A stretch of DNA of 54,314 nt from Leucobacter sp. PH1c. GTDB taxonomy: Bacteria; Actinomycetota; Actinomycetes; Actinomycetales; Microbacteriaceae. The DNA lies in NCBI RefSeq assembly GCF_000633415.1, contig NZ_AYMV01000029.1, forward strand, positions 1 to 54,314. The letters run 5' to 3'. Below, piece by piece: positions 35,976-43,776 of this stretch. The notes under the pieces are model-generated. The model worked only from the letters and a program-made list of their open reading frames with translations. It ran no database searches and was not told the DNA's origin. A program made the translations under genes and the position numbers. Position 1 is the stretch's first letter; each line of letters begins with the position of its first letter.

Positions 35976-37671
35976 CACGCAGGAGCGCATCCCCGCGGGC
36001 CTGGTCATCACCGACCGGGCCCGCGGGCCGCGCACCAGCGCCCGCGGGCCGCGCACCGGCGGAATCCGCTTCGACGGCTGTGACGCGACCCGCCTCGCGC
36101 TGTGGTGCGCGGTCGCCGCGCTCGTCCTCGTGCCGATCGCCGCGGTCGTCCTGCTCGCGGCGCGCGGCGGCGGCTGGGCGGCGCTCGCCGATCCCGATGT
36201 GCTCGCGGCCGCGGCCAACTCGCTCGTGTCGGCGACCGTCTCGGGCGTGCTCGCGGTGGTCATCGGCACCCTCCTCGCCCTCCTCCTGGAGCGCACCGAC
36301 CTCCCGGGGCGGCGCGTGCTCCGGCTCCTCGCGCTGAGCCCCATGCTCATGCCCCCGTTCGTCGGCGCGATCGCCTGGCTCAGCCTGCTCGGCCCCGCCT
36401 CCGCGGTGAACACGTTCTGGACGGCCCGCTTCGGAGCCCCGCTGTGGAACCTCTACGGCGGCGACGGCGTCATCTTCCTGCTCACGCTGCACAGCTTCCC
36501 GATCGCGATGATGATCGTCACGGCCGCGCTCCGCCGCATCCCCGCAGACCTCGAGCAGGCCGCGCGCATCGCGGGATCCTCCGCGCCGCGCGCGCTCTGG
36601 GAGGTGACCACCCCGCTTCTCCGCCCCGCGATGCTCTCCGCGTTCACGCTCATCGCGGTGTCGAACCTCGCCGACTTCGGCATCCCCTCGATCATCGGGC
36701 TGCCCGAGCGCTACGTGACGCTCTCCACACTCGTGTACCGCTACCTCCAGTCCGGCACGGTCGAGGATCCGCTCGCCGTGGTCGCCGCGATCGGCTTCGT
36801 GCTGCTCCTGATCGCGCTGCTCGGCGTCGTCGTCGATCTGCTGCGCTCGCGCACCCGCGTCGAGCTCGACGCCCAGGCGGGCGCCCCGGCGCTGCTCCCG
36901 CTCGGCCGGGCCCGCGGGCCGATCGCCGCGATCACCGCCCTGCTCGTCCTCGCGGTCACCGTGCTCCCCCTCGTCACGCTCGCGATCCAGGCGCTCCTGC
37001 CCGCCCCCGGGGTGCCGCTCACCCCGGAGACCGTCACGCTCGCGAGCTTCGAGCGCGCACTCAGCGCCTCGGGCACGCTCCAGGGCATCGGCAACTCGCT
37101 CATGCTGGCCACGCTCGCCGCGCTCGGCTGCGGGGTGCTCGGGATCGGGATCGGAACGATCGTCACCCGCACGCGCTCCCGCGGCAACGCCGCGCTCCTC
37201 GGCCTCTCGCTCCTGCCGCAGGCGATCCCCGGGCTCGTCATCGCCGTCGCCTGGCTGCTGATCGCGCCACGGATCGGCCTCTACAACACCCCGTGGCTGA
37301 TCCTCTGCGCGTACCTGACTTCCTTCCTCGCGCTCGTGGTGCAATCGGTGCACGCGCCGCTCTCCGGGATCCCCACGACCGCCGAGGAGGCGGCCCGGCT
37401 CTCCGGCGCCTCCCGCCTTCGGGCCCTGTGGGACATCTCCTGCCGGATGGCGGTGCCCGCCGCGATCTCGGGCGCCGTGCTCGTCGCGCTGACCGCGGTG
37501 CGCGAGCTGACGCTCTCGGTGCTGCTCCTCTCCCCCGGCTCGCAGACCCTCGGCGTCGTCATCTTCAACCTGCAGCAGGCGGGCGCGTACAACGCCTCGT
37601 CGGCGCTCTCCCTCATCGTCGCCGTGGTCGGCCTCGTCGGCCTCGGCTTCACCGCACGTACCCAGCGTTAG
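35959..37671 (+). CDS. ABC permease, fused two-domain type (FbpB/PhnU-V-like)
   Basis: A 570-residue membrane protein holding two permease domains of about six helices each. EAA loops are visible in both: IPADLEQAARIAGSSAPRALWEVTTPLL and IPTTAEEAARLSGASRLRALWDISCRM. This arrangement is found in Fe3+, thiamine and 2-aminoethylphosphonate importers. The first 40 residues are polar with a duplicated ARGPRT motif. The ATG at 35959 lies inside the end of the binding-protein gene. It would form the complete channel with the ATPase next to it. Confidence 0.9.
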   Translation: MASSSNTQERIPAGLVITDRARGPRTSARGPRTGGIRFDGCDATRLALWCAVAALVLVPIAAVVLLAARGGGWAALADPDVLAAAANSLVSATVSGVLAVVIGTLLALLLERTDLPGRRVLRLLALSPMLMPPFVGAIAWLSLLGPASAVNTFWTARFGAPLWNLYGGDGVIFLLTLHSFPIAMMIVTAALRRIPADLEQAARIAGSSAPRALWEVTTPLLRPAMLSAFTLIAVSNLADFGIPSIIGLPERYVTLSTLVYRYLQSGTVEDPLAVVAAIGFVLLLIALLGVVVDLLRSRTRVELDAQAGAPALLPLGRARGPIAAITALLVLAVTVLPLVTLAIQALLPAPGVPLTPETVTLASFERALSASGTLQGIGNSLMLATLAALGCGVLGIGIGTIVTRTRSRGNAALLGLSLLPQAIPGLVIAVAWLLIAPRIGLYNTPWLILCAYLTSFLALVVQSVHAPLSGIPTTAEEAARLSGASRLRALWDISCRMAVPAAISGAVLVALTAVRELTLSVLLLSPGSQTLGVVIFNLQQAGAYNASSALSLIVAVVGLVGLGFTARTQR

Positions 37672-37679
37672 GACCGATC

Positions 37680-38837
37680 GTGTCATCCGTCTCCCTCACC
37701 TCCGTCAGTCTCGCCTACCCGGGCGGACACCTCGGCCTCGCCGATGTCGATCTCGATATCGGCGACGGCGAGTTCGTCGCCCTCGTCGGCCCCTCCGGCT
37801 CAGGGAAGACGACGCTGCTGCGCACGGTCGCCGGCTTCATCTCGCCCACGGCGGGCACCGTGCGGATCGGCGAGACCACGGTCGCGGGGGCCGGACGCGA
37901 CGTCGAGCCCGAGCGGCGCGGCCTCGGCATGGTGTTCCAGCAGCACGCGGTGTGGCCCCACTGGAACGTGGGCCGCAACGTCGAGTATCCGCTCCGCCGC
38001 GCGGGCGTCGGCCGTGCGGAGCGCACCCGCCGGGTGGCCGAGGCGCTCGAGCTCGTCGGGCTCGGAGGCGCCGAGCGCCGCGATCCCGCGACGCTCTCGG
38101 GCGGTCAGCGCCAGCGCGTCGCCATCGCCCGGGCGATCGTGGGCCGGCCCCGGGTACTTCTCCTCGACGAGGCGCTATCCGCCCTCGACGAGCCCCTGCG
38201 CGATCGGCTCCGCCTGGAGCTCCGCGCCCTCACCCGCAGCCTCGGGCTCACCGTGATCCACGTCACGCACGACCGCAGCGAGGCGCTCGCCCTCGCCGAC
38301 CGCGTCGTCGTGCTCGACGCGGGCCGGGTGCAGCAGATCGGCACCCCGAGCGAGCTCGTCGATCGGCCCGCCTCCCCCTTCGTTGCGCGCTTCATCTCCG
38401 ACGCGGCCGTGCTGCCCGGCAGGCTGTCCGGCGGCGTGTTCCGCGCGAGCGGCTTCCCGATCGAGGTGCCGGCGGAGCGGCTCTCGGCGGAGCGCAGTCC
38501 CGACCATCGAGCTCGCGCCCACCGAGATCCCGCCCACCCCGTTCACGTCGCAGGCGAGCGCGCCGTGGAGATCGCGGTCCAGCCGGAGCACGTGCGCGTC
38601 GTGCCCGACCCGGCTGGGCCCGCGGTCGTCGAGTCCTCGCTGTTCGGCCGGAGCGGCGACGAGCTCGTCGTGCGCTGGGGCGAGCTGCGACTGCGCTCCC
38701 GGGCGAGCGGCGCCCGCTGCGCGGCCGGCGAGCGGGTGCGCGTCGAGATCGACCGGGCCCTCGTATTCGAGCCGGATCCGGCGCAGCACGCCGCCCACGC
38801 GAGCTCGCAGGCGGAACCGGCTAGCGTGGGGGCATGA
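37680..38837 (+). CDS. ABC ATPase (FbpC/PhnT-like); possible internal double frameshift
   Basis: A 385-residue ATPase. Residues 1-235 have Walker A GPSGSGKTTLL, Q-loop MVFQQHAVWPHW, signature LSGGQRQRVAIARAI, Walker B VLLLDEALSALD and H-loop HVTHDRSEAL. After 245 comes a TOBE-like tail (AVEIAVQPEHVRV). Between about 38493 and 38556 the open frame reads as Arg/His-rich sequence (SPDHRARAHRDPAHPVHVA) with many A/T third positions, while the +1 frame (VPTIELAPTEIPPTPFTSQA) has almost only G/C there. This suggests two compensating indels. The ATPase core is intact. GTG start at 37680. The stop overlaps the next ATG. Confidence 0.88.
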   Translation: MSSVSLTSVSLAYPGGHLGLADVDLDIGDGEFVALVGPSGSGKTTLLRTVAGFISPTAGTVRIGETTVAGAGRDVEPERRGLGMVFQQHAVWPHWNVGRNVEYPLRRAGVGRAERTRRVAEALELVGLGGAERRDPATLSGGQRQRVAIARAIVGRPRVLLLDEALSALDEPLRDRLRLELRALTRSLGLTVIHVTHDRSEALALADRVVVLDAGRVQQIGTPSELVDRPASPFVARFISDAAVLPGRLSGGVFRASGFPIEVPAERLSAERSPDHRARAHRDPAHPVHVAGERAVEIAVQPEHVRVVPDPAGPAVVESSLFGRSGDELVVRWGELRLRSRASGARCAAGERVRVEIDRALVFEPDPAQHAAHASSQAEPASVGA

Positions 38838-39424
38838 GCACCTCGTCGCACCCCGCCGCGTCCATCGTCATCGTGCGCCACGGCGAGACGGACTGGAACA
38901 TCGGGCGCCGCATCCAGGGTCGCACCGACATCCCCCTGAACGAGCGCGGCCGGGCGCAGGCCGGCGAGATCGCCGAGCTCCTGGCGGCGTCGGGCAGCTG
39001 GTCCCGGGTCGTCGTGTCGCCGCTCGGGCGGGCCGTCGACACGGGCCGCATCATCGCCGGGCGCCTCGGCCTCGCCGAGCCCGAGATCGACGTCGCGGTC
39101 ACCGAGCGCGACTTCGGGCCGGCCGAGGGTCTCCAGGTGAGCGAGGTGACCGCGCGCTGGCCGGGCCTCGACATCCCCGAGGCGGAGGGGCTCCTGCCGC
39201 TCGCCCGGCGCGGCGCCCGGGCCTTCGAGCGCCACCTGCGCGAGGCGCCGGGCAGCATCGTGATCGCGCACGGCGCGCTCATCCGCGCGGCGCTCTCCGA
39301 GCTGAGCGGCGAGCCCGCGCCCCGCATCCTGAACGGGGAGGCGTGGCTGCTGTCCGCGGTGTCGGGCGCTGCCGCGCCGGCCGTGCGCCGGCTGGGCACT
39401 CCGGCGATGCAGCACGCGCTGTAG
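38834..39424 (+). CDS. histidine phosphatase superfamily enzyme
   Basis: A 196-residue enzyme of the phosphoglycerate-mutase/acid-phosphatase fold. VRHGETDWN gives the Arg15-His16-Gly catalytic start with phospho-His16. Further residues are RTDIPLNERG, VVSPLGRAVDT (second Arg), ERDFGPAEG (Glu acid), and VIAHGALIRAAL (second His). Family members remove phosphate from sugars, cobalamin intermediates and other small esters. The ATG overlaps the ATPase stop (ATGA), so this third phosphoester hydrolase is part of the importer operon and probably acts on the imported compound. Confidence 0.9.
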   Translation: MSTSSHPAASIVIVRHGETDWNIGRRIQGRTDIPLNERGRAQAGEIAELLAASGSWSRVVVSPLGRAVDTGRIIAGRLGLAEPEIDVAVTERDFGPAEGLQVSEVTARWPGLDIPEAEGLLPLARRGARAFERHLREAPGSIVIAHGALIRAALSELSGEPAPRILNGEAWLLSAVSGAAAPAVRRLGTPAMQHAL

Positions 39425-39519
39425 CCGAGGCTGGCCGGCTGGGCGGGCGGGCTGAGCCGGGCTGGCGGGTTGGCTGAGCCGGGCTGGCGGGCTGGCTGGC
39501 TGGCCAGCCCGGTGCGCCG
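39425..39519. repeat. GGCTGGC minisatellite with 22-bp duplication and palindrome
   Basis: Two 22-bp units (39450-39471, 39472-39493) differ at one base. They are followed by the perfect palindrome GGCTGGCCAGCC at 39498-39509. The stretch separates two convergent genes and may serve as a weak terminator for both. Confidence 0.6.
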
Positions 39520-41004
39520 CTACTGCAGGGCCGAGGTGAGGCGCGCGAGCCCGTCGAGGAGCTGCGAGCGGAGCGGCTGCTGCAGCCACTCCTCGAGCGT
39601 GAGCTCGCGCGAGTTCGCGCGGTAGAAGTCGCTCACCTCGTCGAGATCCCGCACGAAGCCCTCGCCGTGCACCACCATCGAAATCTCCATGTTGAGACCG
39701 AAGGATCGCTGGTCCATGTTCGAGGAGCCGACCACGGCGACCGCGTCGTCCACGGTGAAGTGCTTCGAGTGGAGGATGTAGGGCGGGCGGTACATCCAGA
39801 TCCGCACCCCCGCGCGCAGCAGCTCCTCGTAGTACGAGCGCTGTGCGTGGTAGACGACGGCCTGGTCGCCCGTCTCCGAGACGAACAGCTCCACCTCAAC
39901 CCCGCGCGCCGTCGCGGCGCGCAGCGCGTTCATGATCGAGCCGTCGGGCACGAAGTACGGGCTCGTGATGCTGATGCGGCGCTTCGCCGTGTACAGCAGC
40001 GCGACGAACACCTGGAGGTTGTTCTCGGCCTCGTAGCCGGGACCGCTCGGCACGATCTGGCAGTCGAGCTGGCCGGGCCGGGCCACCTCGATGGGCGATT
40101 CGGCGAGGTGCGTGAGGTACTGCCCCGTCTCCAGGTACCAGTCGCCCTGGAACACCGCTTCGAGGCCGAGCACGATCGGCCCCTCCACGCGGACCATGAG
40201 GTCCTTCCAGTGCAGGCCGCGCCGCTGGTTCGAGCGCTTGTTGTAGCTCGAGTCGACGAGGTTCTGCGAGCCCATGAAGCCCACCCGCCCGTCGACCACG
40301 ATGAGCTTGCGGTGGTTGCGCAGATCGGGGCGCTGGTACTCGCCGCGCCACGGCCGCACCGGGAGCATGTACGCCCACTGCACGCCGAGGTCGTCGAGGC
40401 TCTGCGCCGTGCGGCGGCTGCCGGGGTTGCGCACCGCGGAGATGTGGTCGAGCAGCACGCGCACCTGCACGCCGCGGGACACCGCCTCGCCCATCGCCAC
40501 GAAGATGTCGTTCGTCGCGTCGTCGTGCACGAGGATGTAGAACTCGATGTGCACGTACTCGGTCGCCGCGCGGATCGCTTCGGCCATCTGCGCGAGGGAG
40601 GCCTCGTAGTCGATGCAGAGCGTCGCGGCGTTGCCGCGGAGCATCGGCTGCGCGCCGAGCGAGCGGCCCAGCCGCACGGCGCTGTCGAGGCCCGGCTGGA
40701 GCTCGGTCGCCGGGGTGACCATGTCGCGCTCCTCGCGCTCGGCGATCTGCGAGACGAAGAGGTTGATCGCTTCCTGCTTCTGCTCACGCGCGCGCGGCAG
40801 GCGCTTGCTTCCGATGATGAGGAACAGGAGCAGGCCCGGAACGGGGAGCAGGAAGATCGCCATGAGCCAGGCCATGCCCGAGGTGGGGCGGCGGTTGCGG
40901 GGCACCACGAAGAGGGCGACGACGCGAATCACGTTGTCGACGATGAGGAACGTCAGCGTCCAGGCGAACGGCCAGTTCACCCCGAACCAGTTCAGCTCCT
41001 CCAT
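39520..41004 (-). CDS. cls: cardiolipin synthase
   Basis: A 494-residue phospholipase-D-type enzyme that joins phosphatidylglycerol units to cardiolipin at the membrane. Two N-terminal helices (about 10-30 and 42-65, PLDc_N region) are followed by two HKD motifs, HRKLIVVDGRVGFMGSQN near 230 and HSKHFTVDDAVAVVGSSNMD near 405, each with His, Lys and Asp. The length is normal. ATG at 41004 is preferred over the GTG at 41019 because GAAGGTGG lies just before it. TACAGT near 41087 (minus strand) could be its -10 box. Confidence 0.93.
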   Translation of the reverse strand: MEELNWFGVNWPFAWTLTFLIVDNVIRVVALFVVPRNRRPTSGMAWLMAIFLLPVPGLLLFLIIGSKRLPRAREQKQEAINLFVSQIAEREERDMVTPATELQPGLDSAVRLGRSLGAQPMLRGNAATLCIDYEASLAQMAEAIRAATEYVHIEFYILVHDDATNDIFVAMGEAVSRGVQVRVLLDHISAVRNPGSRRTAQSLDDLGVQWAYMLPVRPWRGEYQRPDLRNHRKLIVVDGRVGFMGSQNLVDSSYNKRSNQRRGLHWKDLMVRVEGPIVLGLEAVFQGDWYLETGQYLTHLAESPIEVARPGQLDCQIVPSGPGYEAENNLQVFVALLYTAKRRISITSPYFVPDGSIMNALRAATARGVEVELFVSETGDQAVVYHAQRSYYEELLRAGVRIWMYRPPYILHSKHFTVDDAVAVVGSSNMDQRSFGLNMEISMVVHGEGFVRDLDEVSDFYRANSRELTLEEWLQQPLRSQLLDGLARLTSALQ

Positions 41005-41129
41005 GGGCCCACCTTCCACAGCACTCCGTGAGTCCCTCCGGGCAGCGCTCGATGAGCGGACTGCGGGACATCACCCCTGCATGTACTGTAGCGGGCGCGG
41101 GGCACGTGGCCGGCACTGCGGCGGCGGAG

Positions 41130-41306
41130 TTACTCCTCGCGGGCGGGGAGACCGGCCTTCGCGCGCTCCTCGTCCTCGATCTGCCGGTACACCCGGCGCT
41201 CCGTGCGATCCGCGCGCAGGATGAGGCGGATCACCATCCAGAAGAAGATCCCGATGAGCACGGTCGGCGTGAGCGACCAAACCGCGTTCGTCCACCAGCT
41301 GTCCAT
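41130..41306 (-). CDS. small single-helix membrane protein (58 residues)
   Basis: An open frame ATG to TAA encodes a 58-residue protein with a Trp-rich start (MDSWWTNAVW), one hydrophobic helix (TPTVLIGIFFWMVIRLIL, about 14-31) and a charged tail (DRTERRVYRQIEDEERAKAG). Codon third positions are almost all G or C, supporting coding. TACACT lies seven bases before the ATG and there is no ribosome site, fitting leaderless expression. It lies between cls and the terminator of lysS. Small proteins of this shape next to lysS are common in Microbacteriaceae, but the function is unknown to me. Confidence 0.75.
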   Translation of the reverse strand: MDSWWTNAVWSLTPTVLIGIFFWMVIRLILRADRTERRVYRQIEDEERAKAGLPAREE

Positions 41307-41313
41307 GCCGCCC

Positions 41314-41319
41314 AGTGTA
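41314..41319 (-). promoter_or_regulatory. -10 box of a leaderless promoter (58-residue protein)
   Basis: TACACT on the minus strand, seven bases (GGGCGGC), then ATG at 41306. Confidence 0.5.
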
Positions 41320-41342
41320 CCGGGTGCCCCGCGGGGATAGCT

Positions 41343-41376
41343 GAACGCCCACCCGCCCGAGGGCGAGTGGGCGTTC
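41343..41376 (-). terminator. terminator of lysS
   Basis: GAACGCCCAC (41343-41352) pairs perfectly with GTGGGCGTTC (41367-41376). The inner CGCCC/GGGCG extends the stem. It begins 19 bases past the lysS stop. No T-tract. Confidence 0.75.
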
Positions 41377-41395
41377 CACGCGGATCCGGCTCCGG

Positions 41396-42961
41396 TTACT
41401 TGACGAGCGGGAACAGAATCGTCTCGCGGATCCCGAGACCGGTGAGCGCCATGAGGAGGCGATCCATGCCCATGCCCATGCCCCCCGACGGCGGCATGCC
41501 GTGCTCGAGCGCGCGCAGGAACTCCTCGTCGACGCCCATCGCCTCGTCGTCGCCGCGGGCCGCTTCAGCCGCCTGCTGCACGAAGCGCTCGCGCTGCACG
41601 ACGGGGTCGACGAGCTCGGAGTAGCCCGTGGCCAGCTCGAAGCCGCGCACGTACAGGTCCCACTTCTCGACGACGCCCGGGATCGAGCGGTGGTGCCGCG
41701 TGAGCGGGCTCGTCTCGACCGGGAAGTCCATCACGAAGGTGGGTCGGGTGAGCGAGTCGATCACGAAGTGCTCCCAGAGCTCCTCGACGAGCTTGCCGTG
41801 GTTCGGCAGCTTCACCTCGACGCCCTCGGCCGCGGCGAGCTCGAGCAGCTCCTCGACCGAGGTCTCGGGGGTGATCTCGCGGCCGGCCGCCTCCGAGAGC
41901 GAGCCGTACATGGAGATGCGATCCCAGTCGCCGCCGAGGTCGAAGAGCGTGCCGTCGGCCCACTCGACGACCTGGGTGCCCTCGCGCTCCGTGCCGACGT
42001 TCGCGGCGAGCGCGGCGTTCTGCACGAGGTCCTGCGTGAGGTCGGCGATGCCCACGTAGTCGGTGTAGGCCTGGTACGCCTCGAGCATCGCAAACTCGGG
42101 GCTGTGCGTCGAGTCCGCGCCCTCGTTCCGGAAGTTGCGGTTGATCTCGAAGACCCGCTCGAGGCCGCCGACGACCGCCCGCTTCAGGAACAGCTCGGGC
42201 GCGATCCGCAGGAAGAGCTCGGTGTCGAACGCGTTCGAGTGCGTGACGAACGGGCGCGCGGAGGCGCCGCCGTGCATCGTCTGCAGCATCGGCGTCTCAG
42301 CCTCGATGAAGTCGCGCTCCGCGAAGGTGCGGCGGAGGCTCGCCATCGTGCGCGCACGCGTCACGACGTTGCGGCGGGCCTGCTCGCGCTGGATCAGGTC
42401 GAGGTACCGCTGACGCACGCGGGTCTCCTCGTTCAGCTCGGAGTGCATGTTCGGCAGCGGCGCGAGCGCCTTCGCCGCGATCTGCCACTCGGTGACCATG
42501 ATCGAGAGCTCGCCGCGGCGGCTCGAGGCCACCTCGCCGCGCACGAAGAGGTGATCGCCGAGATCGACGAGCTCCTTGTAGGCGGCGAGCGACTCCTCGC
42601 CCACCTCGGCGAGGCTCACCATCGCCTGGATGCGCGTGCCGTCGCCCGCCTGCAGCGACGCGAAGCAGAGCTTGCCCGTGTTGCGCTGGAACACCACGCG
42701 GCCGGCGACGCCGACGATCGCGCCGGAGGCGGTGTCGGGGGTCTCCTCGAGGTGGCCCCACTCGGCGCGGACCGCGGGAATCGTGTGCGTCACGGGAACC
42801 GCGACCGGGTAGGCCCCGCCCTCGAGCCCGGCGCCGGCGTTCAGTTTGTCGCGCTTCTCCAGGCGCACGCGCTTCTGCTCGAAGATCTCCTCGGCGCTGA
42901 CGGCCGGGGCCGCGTCAGCGGTGGCCGGGTCGACTGCGTGGGGTGCGCTCTGATCGCTCAT
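41396..42961 (-). CDS. lysS: lysine--tRNA ligase (class II)
   Basis: A 521-residue class II LysRS that charges tRNA-Lys. About residues 65-175 are the OB-fold anticodon domain. The catalytic core shows motif 1 near [25 protein letters not shown], motif 2 [29 protein letters not shown], and motif 3 [21 protein letters not shown] at the C-terminus. The N-terminal 30 residues are a variable extension. GGAGG lies 13 bases before the ATG, and a TAGGAT box at 43019-43024 gives a promoter separate from the PH/DUF2520 genes. In many actinobacteria panC/panD lie just upstream. They are missing here. Confidence 0.97.
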   Translation of the reverse strand: MSDQSAPHAVDPATADAAPAVSAEEIFEQKRVRLEKRDKLNAGAGLEGGAYPVAVPVTHTIPAVRAEWGHLEETPDTASGAIVGVAGRVVFQRNTGKLCFASLQAGDGTRIQAMVSLAEVGEESLAAYKELVDLGDHLFVRGEVASSRRGELSIMVTEWQIAAKALAPLPNMHSELNEETRVRQRYLDLIQREQARRNVVTRARTMASLRRTFAERDFIEAETPMLQTMHGGASARPFVTHSNAFDTELFLRIAPELFLKRAVVGGLERVFEINRNFRNEGADSTHSPEFAMLEAYQAYTDYVGIADLTQDLVQNAALAANVGTEREGTQVVEWADGTLFDLGGDWDRISMYGSLSEAAGREITPETSVEELLELAAAEGVEVKLPNHGKLVEELWEHFVIDSLTRPTFVMDFPVETSPLTRHHRSIPGVVEKWDLYVRGFELATGYSELVDPVVQRERFVQQAAEAARGDDEAMGVDEEFLRALEHGMPPSGGMGMGMDRLLMALTGLGIRETILFPLVK

Positions 42962-43018
42962 GTGGGGGCGTGTCCTCCGTGATGTGACGTCCGTCGCAAG
43001 GATCCGACGGTCCGTACC

Positions 43019-43024
43019 ATCCTA
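43019..43024 (-). promoter_or_regulatory. candidate -10 box of lysS
   Basis: TAGGAT on the minus strand, about 57 bases before the lysS ATG, in the gap after the DUF2520 gene. Confidence 0.4.
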
Positions 43025-43041
43025 GGCCAGCCGCGCGGGGC

Positions 43042-43776
43042 TCAGGATTCGTCGTCGTGCGGGCCGGGCCCCGCCGCGTCGTCGCGACCGGCGGCCGCGA
43101 GCAGCTCCTCCTCGACGGCGGCGCGGAGCACGCCGCCCGCGAGCCGATCGGGGCGTTCGAGGCCGAGCGCGCGCAGCGCGTCCGTCGTCTGCCGCACGAC
43201 CGCGCGAGACAGCTCGGCCGCGGCGGTGATGGCGTCGGCGTAGGCCGCGCGGTCCTGCTCGCGCACGATCACGGGCTCCGCGCCCATCTCGACCGCGAGC
43301 GCCTGCCCGATGGGGAGCACGGGCGCCGGCGCGGTCACCGCGACCGTCGCGCCCGAAAGCCGACCGAGGTCGAGGCTCGTCCCGGTGAACACGATCGCGG
43401 GGTGCAGCGCGATCGGGATCACGCCGGCCGCGAGCGCCGGCCCGAGCACGCCCGTGCCGTGCTCGGGCGCGGTGTGGATCGCGAGCTGACCGGGCTGCCA
43501 CGCACCCGTCGCCGCGAGCCCCGCGACGAGGCCGGGCAGCTCGTCCCCGGGAACGGCCAGCAGCACGAGCTCGGAGCGACGCACCACCTCGGGCACCTCG
43601 AGGATCGGCACGCCGGGGAGCATCGCCTCGGCGCGCTCCCGGCTCTCCTCGCTCACGGCGGAGATGCCGGTGATCGCGTGGCCCGCGCCCGCGAGCGCCC
43701 GCGCGAGCACGGGGCCGACGCGGCCCGCGCCGATCACGCCGACGCCGAGCCGCGACTCCTGCGCGCCCGGCAGCAT
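43042..43776 (-). CDS. Rossmann/DUF2520 oxidoreductase-like protein
   Basis: A 244-residue protein. Residues 10-130 are an NAD(P)-binding Rossmann domain (LGVGVIGAGRVGPVLARALAGAGH, then ELVLLAVPGDELPGLV). Residues 135-235 are the helical DUF2520 domain, similar to F420-dependent or ketopantoate-type reductases (IALHPAIVFTG, AYADAITAAAELSRAVV). In other actinobacteria it stands just before panC, so a role linked to pantothenate synthesis, such as ketopantoate reduction, has been suggested by context but not shown here. The ATG overlaps the preceding PH-gene stop by one base (TGATG). Confidence 0.85.
   Translation of the reverse strand: MLPGAQESRLGVGVIGAGRVGPVLARALAGAGHAITGISAVSEESRERAEAMLPGVPILEVPEVVRRSELVLLAVPGDELPGLVAGLAATGAWQPGQLAIHTAPEHGTGVLGPALAAGVIPIALHPAIVFTGTSLDLGRLSGATVAVTAPAPVLPIGQALAVEMGAEPVIVREQDRAAYADAITAAAELSRAVVRQTTDALRALGLERPDRLAGGVLRAAVEEELLAAAGRDDAAGPGPHDDES

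Noticed and set aside
34935..38837. Ferric iron importer (FbpABC)
   Set aside because: Possible by fold, but the Fe3+-binding Tyr pair is not evident and three phosphoester hydrolases share the operon, so an organophosphate or phosphonate is preferred. Not excluded.
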